DNA from: Cordylochernes scorpioides
Lineage: Eukaryota > Arthropoda > Arachnida > Pseudoscorpiones > Chernetidae
Direction of reading: 5' to 3'
Length of the DNA: 64,000 nucleotides
Assembly (NCBI GenBank): GCA_030710605.1
Contig: CP092872.1
Span: 10,841,119 to 10,905,118, forward strand
The notes under the pieces are model-generated. The model saw nothing but the letters and a program-made list of their open reading frames with translations, was not told the DNA's origin and did not search any database. Positions within the stretch are counted from its first letter, which is position 1. The number at the start of each line of letters is the position of its first letter. This document shows positions 56,646 through 64,000 of this stretch, in pieces. A program made the translations under genes and the position numbers.

Positions 56646-58949
56646 TCATTTACTGTTATCTCTTCGGAGTTTATTTAGATTTTCTGCGAAGATGGTTCCT
56701 AAGGTTATGAGAAGTTTTATAAATGTTTGTCCAAAATTAAAAACTGCCTCTTGTAGTTCGAAGATTTTCTGATCGGGCATAGCATAGATAAACAAGTACT
56801 TAATGAATAAAATTGGAATACAGTTGTACGGTAGAACTAATAAACAAAGGATAAAAATCAGATGAAAGATAGGATATTGTCCCATGTTCGTCCACATTTT
56901 TGTAACTGGGGACTCTGAAATATTGATTTGAACCTTATGAATTGTAGAATTTGAATGATTGGTAGGTTCGCAGTTTTCCTGTTTGATATCTTTAGGGAGT
57001 GGTGTGATATGATTGGATTGGTTGTCAGGTTTACAGTTCTCCTGTTTGATCGTCAATGGTTTTATTAGAGATATGTCGGCGGTAATTGGTTTAGGTTGAA
57101 ATGTGTGATCTTTCCTCTGACGTGGATGTGGTAATTTTGGTATTGTTTGTGTTGTGTGTACGCTGTGTTTTATGTACGAATTTTGTTTTGTTTGGGTACC
57201 TGTGTCGGTATTTTTACGTGCAGGTTGTTTGTATTCATCGATTCTTCTAGCGAATCGGCAGGTGGGGCAGGTTTTTACCTGTTTTGCGATGTCCTGTGTC
57301 ATGTTCTGCCAATAATATTGTGCTGAGATGAGTCTCGTCATCTTGGAGATGTTTGGGTGGTGGTGTTGTGTGTGTACGGACTTAAGAAGTCTGGTTGTAA
57401 ATGAATTTGGGACTATAGTTTTAAGTACTCCTTTTCGGGAGGCGGTGCGCAGTTTATTGGGATCCATAGTCACGCGGGATTTTCCCGGTGGAGAAGACTG
57501 TTGGCTCTTTATGAGTGGCGCATCTAGAAAGCCACAAAATGGGATACGAGTTACAACGCCCGTTTCATATTGTTGTACTCCATTTATGCTACGGACCTCA
57601 TATTCGTATCTTGACAATCTTAACCTCCATCGAAACAATCTGCCTGACGGAGCTTTGATCTCTTTCAACCACTGCAATGCAGGATGGTCAGAAAGTATTG
57701 TAAACTTTCTGTCCATTAGACAGGTGCGGAAATTATCCACACTTTCCACAATGGCTAGGCATTGTAGCTCCAAGTCTGAATAATTTCGCTCGTGACCACG
57801 CAGAGATCGGCTGAAATGTTGAACGGTGTATGTCTTCCCATCAGGGTAGACTTGTTTAATAATGCCTGTAATGCTGAATGTTGAGGTGTTACAGTACACC
57901 TGGCATGGCATACCTTCCTGGTAAAGGTGTAATGTGGGGTGTGTGGTAAGGTTTTCTTTCAGGTTAGTGAACGCTTTCTGGCATTCGTCATCCCAGACCC
58001 ACATGATATCCTTTTTTAGAAGGTTGATAAGTGGCGTCCGCAAGCGGGCGTGGTCCGGAATGAACTCTTTATAGACGTTCACATCTTTTAGGAAAGATCG
58101 CAAGGTTTTTCGATTGTGTGGTTGTTTGGTGGCGTGAATTTTTTCTATGTTTTGTGTAGATGGGATGATTGTATTATTCTTAACGGTTGTGCATGCGCTT
58201 GTTTGTCGTTGTTGTTGTCTTTTGGCGTGCGTGTTGCGTGTGTTGTGAGGTACATTTGCGTGTTTCTGGCGTTGCGAAGTATGGTTATGTGTGGATTTTG
58301 TGTGGTAAGTGGGTGAGCTGTGTCGGGGTACGGACACTTGTTTGGGCATTAATGGAGTTGTAGATTGAAGTCGTGGTGGCTTTATATGTGGTGGGCATAA
58401 AGTATTGGCAATTGAGTTGAGCGAAAGGTTGTGTGGTGTGAGATTAGAATGGTGGCATGTAAATATTTGGGGTTTGGGCAATGAATGCAGGTAAGGGTTT
58501 CCATGTGTGAAAGCTTTGGGTGCTGTGCGAGTCCTTTGGGACAGGTTTTGGCCTAGCCCGTGCTTGCATTCATTTGACACATGTTTAAAGTGGTAGATAG
58601 TATTAGACAATGGGACGCCAAGTTGGAAAATAGTGCCGCGATTATAATTTAGTTTTAATTTATATTGATAAAGGGTTTTTAAGGTAAGAACTCCAAATGG
58701 CAAGGATGCATTTACCACGTGGAAGTTCTCTCTACGGGTTATTTGGCCTATTGTCAGAGGGAAAGTTAAATGTCCTATTATTTTCGTAAAACTATTTAGG
58801 GTGGATAGATCAAGGGAAGGTTTTTTAATACTTAAATTGGGAAGTTGTGCTTTTAATCTATTGTATAAATGATACGGCAATATGTTCGAACCTGCGTCTG
58901 GTTCAATGAGAAAGGTACATGGTAGGTCCTGGGTCAGATACAAGTCCAA
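56646..58949 (-). CDS. Gypsy Pol-derived 767-aa protein lacking RT palm and integrase core
   Basis: The frame is uninterrupted. Residues 1-120 resemble a retropepsin, but the active-site D-T/S-G-A reads E-P-D-A (16-19), so catalysis is unlikely. Residues 120-280 are His/Thr/Asn/Lys rich and occupy the place of the missing palm. Residues 281-445 are a gypsy connection/RNase H region (FLKDVNVYKEFIPDH, HFSRSLRGHERNYSDLELQC, SDHPALQWLK), with the first catalytic Asp replaced by Asn (N353). Residues 526-564 form the integrase H2C2 zinc finger (H526, H530, C561, C564). No D-D-E core follows. Residues 605-690 are polar with a repeated IKQENC-P motif. Residues 693-722 are a hydrophobic, probably membrane-spanning segment. 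Dead enzyme sites in an open frame suggest a non-enzymatic role or a very recent source copy. Confidence 0.75.
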   Translation of the reverse strand: MDLYLTQDLPCTFLIEPDAGSNILPYHLYNRLKAQLPNLSIKKPSLDLSTLNSFTKIIGHLTFPLTIGQITRRENFHVVNASLPFGVLTLKTLYQYKLKLNYNRGTIFQLGVPLSNTIYHFKHVSNECKHGLGQNLSQRTRTAPKAFTHGNPYLHSLPKPQIFTCHHSNLTPHNLSLNSIANTLCPPHIKPPRLQSTTPLMPKQVSVPRHSSPTYHTKSTHNHTSQRQKHANVPHNTRNTHAKRQQQRQTSACTTVKNNTIIPSTQNIEKIHATKQPHNRKTLRSFLKDVNVYKEFIPDHARLRTPLINLLKKDIMWVWDDECQKAFTNLKENLTTHPTLHLYQEGMPCQVYCNTSTFSITGIIKQVYPDGKTYTVQHFSRSLRGHERNYSDLELQCLAIVESVDNFRTCLMDRKFTILSDHPALQWLKEIKAPSGRLFRWRLRLSRYEYEVRSINGVQQYETGVVTRIPFCGFLDAPLIKSQQSSPPGKSRVTMDPNKLRTASRKGVLKTIVPNSFTTRLLKSVHTQHHHPNISKMTRLISAQYYWQNMTQDIAKQVKTCPTCRFARRIDEYKQPARKNTDTGTQTKQNSYIKHSVHTTQTIPKLPHPRQRKDHTFQPKPITADISLIKPLTIKQENCKPDNQSNHITPLPKDIKQENCEPTNHSNSTIHKVQINISESPVTKMWTNMGQYPIFHLIFILCLLVLPYNCIPILFIKYLFIYAMPDQKIFELQEAVFNFGQTFIKLLITLGTIFAENLNKLRRDNSK

Positions 58950-58986
58950 AGTTAATTTGATGATGTCATTGGTTGGATTGCCTACC

Positions 58987-59448
58987 TTAGTCTCGAAAAG
59001 TCTCCATTGCGGCGTCTTCGGCTTGGTGTAGCTGGCTTGGAATATCTGTTGGATCGGGTCGGGACCTTTTGCACTGTCCCCGCGATTGAAAGGGAAATCT
59101 AGTCATTTGTATTGCTTCCATTCGAGTGGATCGCGTTGTCGGTACACTGGGTCCGTGTCGCGTGGGTTGCTTCCGTGTGTACTGGTACGGCATGGTGGGT
59201 GGCGATAACTCGGTGGGTGTCAGGCTGTTCGGACACGTACCGGCGGTGCAGGCGGCGGTTGTCCCGAGGGTGGCGCTCCGGAAGACCGCTTTCAGTTGCG
59301 TGGATCTCGCCCCTTGTAGCGCGGCGGTCAGTTCTAAAATTACCGTCGCCAGGGTATGTCTTGTCGCTTCGTTCGTTGTCAGTTTCTTCTCTCTTGGTTT
59401 ATCATTGCCTTTTGTTGTGCTGGCGCCTGGGTTAATTTCCATCTTCAT
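58987..59448 (-). CDS. Short Gag-like or leader frame of the LTR element, 153 aa
   Basis: The frame starts 44 bp inside the 5' LTR boundary and ends 38 bp before the long frame. The composition is Thr/Arg/Pro rich, ending in a stretch with Arg/Cys (SRGQCKRSRPDPTD). It lies where Gag should be but is far too short for a full gypsy Gag, and no zinc knuckle is visible. It is probably a deletion remnant. Confidence 0.4.
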   Translation of the reverse strand: MKMEINPGASTTKGNDKPREKKLTTNEATRHTLATVILELTAALQGARSTQLKAVFRSATLGTTAACTAGTCPNSLTPTELSPPTMPYQYTRKQPTRHGPSVPTTRSTRMEAIQMTRFPFQSRGQCKRSRPDPTDIPSQLHQAEDAAMETFRD

Positions 59449-59492
59449 CCTGATTAAGCTCTATAATCTTTATCCTGTCGACTTAACCGTTC

Positions 59493-60321
59493 TGTGGCAA
59501 TATCGTTGCGGGGTTTCTTGTTGTTGGATGCGAATGGTGATATTTGGTTGAAGCGCAGTCGTTGAGTGGTAAGTGAAGCACACAGTTAGGAATAATCAGG
59601 ACACATGGTGAGGTTTGAAAATAAAAGGCAACTGGATTGGAGGGAAGAAAGCTTGAGAAGGCGGAGCGATTTTGATTGTTAATTAACTGATCACATGGCG
59701 GTGATTGTACTTAGCTGTGGGATGAGCCGAGGGAGAGAGGTCTAAAGCCGATGTCACCTCCTTGGGAGCCCAAGCGTAACTAACTATTCTTGTCTTTCGA
59801 TTTAACACCACGAGTCAGTTTCTCTCTGATTGGTTGAGAGATGTCACATGCTCTTTTTCTATTGGTTGACCTACTTAAGGTGCTATCTTCTGATAGGCCG
59901 GCGGCTTCCCTTGATGAAAGCTGTGCCCTGCCTGGTATATCCGATTTCATCAGGAAGTGTTTGGTGGCTTGACGCTTATAGTTTCGAAGGATATTAGATA
60001 CGTCCTGTTTTTGCCGGAAGTACTGGATGTCTCTCAAACTTTTATAACTTCTGGTCACTCGACACGTCCTGTTTGTCAGGAAGTATTGAGTGAATCTTGG
60101 CTAAAATAACTTCTGCGGTCACTAGAGACGCCCGGTCTCTGCCCCTGCAGTATTGACACAGGGGTGCCCAGAATAGTCGGGCCAGCCTTAGGTCTATTTC
60201 CTATATCTTAACGCTACTTGCTTCCCTCCAGTTACCTTGTTCTTTATTAAGTCTTTGAAATTCATACATGGTACATACATAGTGGGTCGGGGTTGCATTT
60301 AATTATATACAAATTATGACA
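59493..60321 (-). repeat. 5' LTR
   Basis: 829 bp; near-identical to 54175-55003. The same 92-codon minus frame is at 60058-59780, and the same direct repeats lie near 59998-60150. On the minus strand this LTR would drive transcription toward the coding frames. Confidence 0.93.
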
Positions 60322-61490
60322 TATATTTAATAATTGTATATATTGATTCATATATATGTATGTTATATAAAAATATTATTTCATCTAAAATATATATCAT
60401 AGATTCAAATATTGTTAAATCGACCGCCAGAGGTCATGCTTCCCCTATAAAAAATCGTTGTTGTTCTCCCCGATGGTCGGCTAAAACCTTTGTACATTAT
60501 GTAAATAATCTTTTGTTTTCCTTATTCTACTCGACTTAAGCCAGGCATTACTTTTATCAAATTATGTTCTTTTATATATTCCTTTATCACAATTAAAGCA
60601 ATTACTGATCAAAACCATATTATTATTTTTATTTCAATATTATTCAACCACGACTGCACCGCCATAGCTTAATCCTCAAGATAACCAAAATTAAGATAAT
60701 CTCAACAATTCTAAATACAAGCAGAATATATATTTTTCTTTATATAAGATGTATATATATTATAATCTAATATTCAAATATTTTAATTTTCAAAAACATG
60801 TATTTTATTTCCATCATTGACTATTCTTTTATTTTTGACCATAGATTTAGAATACTTTGAATATTGTTGTAAATATGTATAGTTGACCTACCTATCATTT
60901 AATTCACGAATAGAGAATTCATTTTATAAATTCCGTGAAAAATAATTTTATGTGTAATTTGCTTCAAGTAATTCAAAATAGAAACTAATTGATGGGTAAA
61001 TAATTATATTTACTATTTTTACGACTGCACCTTCAATTCTCTATCTCTTTCAACAACAAAACAAAATAATCATAACATATATATATGTTATGAATAATTT
61101 GTTGTGTGTGTTGTTAGATAAAGGGTTAATAAGACAAAGGATCGATAAGATAAAGGGTTAAAGATGCGGTCGTGATAGGAAAAAGATAATTATTTACCAT
61201 CAAGTAGCTTTTATTTTCAATTACTTGAGGAACAATTAGACATTAGTTATTTTCACATTATATAGAATTTATAAAGTTAATCTTATTTTTTAGTGATTTA
61301 AAAAGATAGATATGTTAACTACGCATAATTACAACAAAACTGAAAGTCTTTCTAAAAACGATGTAACCAAAAGTAAAAATATCAATGAATAAAAATAAAA
61401 TATATTTTTTAAAATATAGAAATATTTGAATTTTTAGATTATATAATACATATATATATATGGATAAATATATAAAATTGATAAATATAC
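60322..61490. other. AT-rich sequence; one TATA-bearing dispersed repeat
   Basis: 60395-60660 resembles 31750-31990 (CCCCTATAAAAAATCG; TTGTTGTTCTCCCC; AATTAAAGCAATTA) and may be a solo LTR. The motif ACGACTGCACC occurs at about 60650 and 61020. I see nothing else. Confidence 0.35.
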
Positions 61491-61496
61491 TTCGTA

Positions 61497-61541
61497 ATGC
61501 CTTGATAAAAGTTGGCGTTCAGCCAACCGAAATATTGGCAA
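61497..61541 (+). ncRNA. Hammerhead-like hairpin (TTGATAA type), single copy
   Basis: Stem I UGCC/GGCA, box TTGATAA, stem II GTTGGC-GTTCA-GCCAAC, GAAA, ATAT, T17. It is the same fold as 43841-43883 with a compensatory change in stem I. Confidence 0.4.
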
Positions 61542-61576
61542 ATAAATAAATAAATATATAAATATATATATATATA

Positions 61577-62081
61577 TGAAAAAATAGTACAAATGTAACA
61601 TTGTACTGGGATAAGGTGCATAAATTAAGTATTTGGCCAATTCTGGAATAATTAAAAATCAACGAGAATAGTTGATATTTATTCCGATAGATGGCGCCAG
61701 CCATCAGCAACTTTCAGTTGCACGATAAGGAGATGCCTTTTTCTTAATTTATGCACCTTATCCCAGTACAATGTTACATTTGTACTATTTTTTCACATTG
61801 TGTAGCGTCCTCACGCAATTCTGGCCTTAACTACCCGTTTCATGATTTTTCAGGATGCTTTAATGACCAATTTTTTGGTCGTTGAGGTACAGCTTGCACC
61901 ACGCTGATGAGGGCCAACAGCCCGAAACGCGTCCGTGGTTAGCTTTTCTTGATCAATCAAGAATGGGTATTTGGCCAATTCTGGAATAATTAAAAATCAA
62001 CGAGAATAGTTGATATTTATTCCGATAGATGGCGCCAGCCATCAGCAACTTTCAGTTGCACGATAAGGAGATGCCTTTTTC

Positions 62082-62084
<3 letters not shown>
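61577..62084 (+). mobile_element. Retrozyme-like repeat R2, about 1.4 units with snapback start
   Basis: TTGGCCAATTCTGGAATAAT recurs at 61633 and 61971, giving a unit of about 338 bp. The left end (61577-61628) is an inverted piece matching 61745-61796 (TTATCCCAGTACAATGTTAC). This is the same snapback-then-tandem layout as R1. The unit contains TAGATGGCGCCAGCCATC, the TTCTTGATCAATCAAGAA hairpin and a canonical hammerhead. It ends in an (AT)n tract. Confidence 0.8.
61897..61940 (+). ncRNA. Hammerhead ribozyme, canonical core (R2)
   Basis: Stem I ACCACG (61898-61903)/CGTGGT (61934-61939), CTGATGA (61904-61910), stem II GGGC-CAACA-GCCC (61911-61923), GAAA (61924-61927), self-complementary ACGCGT, and C17 at 61933. 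This gives the classic GUC cleavage triplet. Every invariant core base is present. Confidence 0.9.
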
Positions 62085-62121
<37 letters not shown>

Positions 62122-64000
62122 CTGCTGTGGTACTATTGACAAGCCAATTCATCTTGGTCAAAACAATTCAATCTTATTTACCCTTAATTAATATGAAGCT
62201 CAAAATGGAGCCGAGTAAAAATATCAAAATATTATTCTGTAGTTAAAAAAATGAAAATACACAAATATTAATAAATATATATAATTCAGATAATTATTTC
62301 GTATGTTCATAATCTAATTTTATGCATTTCGAACACTAAACTGTAAGATGTCACAGAAAAATATAATTATAACTTAACCTCTCTAAATCTCTTATTTATA
62401 TAAATCGAGGTTTATATATATGCCCTAAATAATGGTTGAATCATAATTAAGCATATTTTAATTTCTCATTATAATTTCCAAAAACTTTTCTTCTATTTTT
62501 ATTTTATTTTTTTCAATTCCCTTATCTAAAATACACAGTATGTATGTGTAGTATATGTAAAATATATGCAATGTATGTAAAATAGGATATCAACAATTTA
62601 TGCATTACTTGGTTAGTTAATAATTAAATATAAATGAATATTTTCAATATAAACAGGAATGTATAATCATCTGGGGAATTCAACAAAACAGCAATATGTG
62701 GGTAATTAGATATTTCGAAATTTCATATTTGAATATCCTTTTGCATATATATATTCGTCAATTCATATTATTCCTCTAAATAAAGAGTATTTCGAAAAGC
62801 ATTATTAATATTTAGAATATATTAAAATTAAGAACATATTTCAATATATTTTTAATTAAAATACATATATATTTTAAATATATATAATGTTTAATAGAAT
62901 ATTATTCTTTTGGATATATGTAAAGAAATAAACACAAAAATAAAATATATTTATATTATATAATATATTATAATAATGAAAAGAAATGTTTTTTGAAATT
63001 TCTAAATAAACTATTAAATGGATAAAAAAAGATTCAAATTTTTATATTAATAATTGCGTTTACTTTAAAAATATTTTCCCATATAAGGTATGAACATAAT
63101 ATAAAACTTAATAAACACAAAACTTTATTAAAATAATTCAAATTAATATTTGCATTATATTTCCTTATTAAAATATAAATAATAATTGTATGCTCTTTAA
63201 TAAATATATATATATTAAAATTTAATATCCCCAAGAAAACTAAAAAATGTGAAAATATAATTATACTTAAAATATATTTGTCTAAAATATTTATATATAT
63301 TAAAATTTGTTCTGGAATATTTTATTATTTGGAGATTTTAAAATAACTTCAATTTAATATTCCCATTTTCTTCGTATCTTGATGTTATTTTAAAAGGACT
63401 TTTGTTTCATAAAGAAAAAAAAACACCATTTTGTCTAATTCTCATCTCTTTAAAATACAAAATAGAAATAAAGAAAATCTTATCTCTCAATTTAAAATAA
63501 TAATTCATTCCTTTTTCGATATTAAAAATATGGACTTTTAAATATCGAATGAGAGAGTGGGGAATGGAAATTCCTTAAATAAATATAATAAATCTTTTCC
63601 TATTTTTTTATTCTTTTATAAGAGATATTTCTAAAATATAAAGAAAGAAGAAGAAAAGCCTAGATTTAAATTAAGCAATTTTCTGCAGACGAGTTCGATA
63701 TAAAAATGGCGGGAAAGTGAAAATATTCGTCTGCGTTATTTGTATAAGTACAGACGAACTGTTTTGTTGCCTTTATTTATTGGGTAGCAGACTTTCTGAA
63801 CTCGTAATTTTTCTGCCTTTTGGGGGTTATTGCTTAGGTCTGGATACAATAGTGGCCCTTTGGAAGTCTAGGCGCCTCATATTTACTGCTCATACCCTTT
63901 ATTGATATTACATGAAACTTTTATCACAATTTTAAAAACTATTTTTTTTTATTGTGGAAAATAAAAAAATATATATATATATTAATTTTTTATATAGAAA
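62085..64000. other. (AT)n tract, then AT-rich sequence without genes
   Basis: 62085-62115 is an AT microsatellite. The remainder is extremely AT-rich, and its short frames are low complexity. The frame of 62 codons at 63717 has no recognisable domain. Confidence 0.5.

Larger units (their letters stand above)
54175..60321 (-). mobile_element. Gypsy-type LTR retrotransposon, young, non-autonomous
   Basis: 829-bp LTRs (54175-55003 and 59493-60321) begin TGT and end ACA. The flanking bases TATA (54171-54174 and 60322-60325) form a 4-bp target duplication. The coding sense is minus, so the 5' LTR is the right-hand one. A G-rich tract (TAGGGGGCGCATC, minus strand) just before the 3' LTR may be the polypurine tract. 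I could not recognise a primer-binding site next to the 5' LTR. The reverse-transcriptase palm and integrase core are missing, so it must be moved in trans. Confidence 0.9.

Noticed and set aside
57328-59551. Plus-strand frames over the LTR element
   Set aside because: They are shadows of the minus-strand Pol-derived frame and leader. The real domain signatures are all on the minus strand.

Overview
This is an animal nuclear window, most likely from an arthropod or another invertebrate. It is very AT-rich (about 70% by eye) and holds no recognisable host protein gene. The evidence for an animal is an RNA polymerase III tRNA-Gly gene, U6 snRNA copies, tRNA-derived SINEs, a mariner, Penelope-like retroelements (PLEs), a gypsy-type LTR element and many MITEs and satellites. 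The species cannot be fixed from the sequence. Nearly all apparent coding capacity belongs to mobile elements.

Layout. 0-7 kb: dispersed repeats, two GC-richer anonymous blocks and a decayed LINE reverse-transcriptase tail (5.9-6.4 kb). 7.3-14.1 kb: a 75-bp tandem array split by two insertions, a GC-rich ORF1-only LINE-like element with an intact 688-aa reading frame and a head-to-head double PLE flanked by a 12-bp target duplication. 14-23 kb: MITE-derived tandem repeats, a foldback element carrying a retroposed U6 copy, a tRNA-Gly(GCC) gene, SINEs and one unit of a hammerhead-ribozyme repeat. 23.2-25.6 kb: a 76-bp satellite of about 32 units. 26-47 kb: a dense mosaic of SINEs, foldbacks, MITEs, a second U6 copy and a tRNA-like sequence. 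47.2-48.5 kb: a complete but broken mariner. 52.0-54.2 kb: a 351-bp tandem array, each complete unit with a hammerhead ribozyme, preceded by a 195-bp-arm palindrome. 54.2-60.3 kb: a young gypsy-type LTR element with 829-bp LTRs. Its 767-aa frame lacks the reverse-transcriptase palm and the integrase core. 61.5-62.1 kb: a second ribozyme repeat family with a textbook hammerhead core.

The unifying theme is retrozyme-like biology: short non-autonomous repeats (about 338 and 351 bp) carrying minimal type I hammerhead ribozymes with self-complementary stem III sequences. They lie near PLEs, whose termini carry hammerhead-like hairpins too. The 351-bp array begins exactly at the predicted self-cleavage site. 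Many other repeats here are head-to-head snapback dimers, the same topology as the double PLE. I infer that PLE-type machinery, or something with similar end chemistry, shaped much of this window. A second theme is a Tc1-like MITE whose terminal 76 or 118 bp was repeatedly amplified into satellites.
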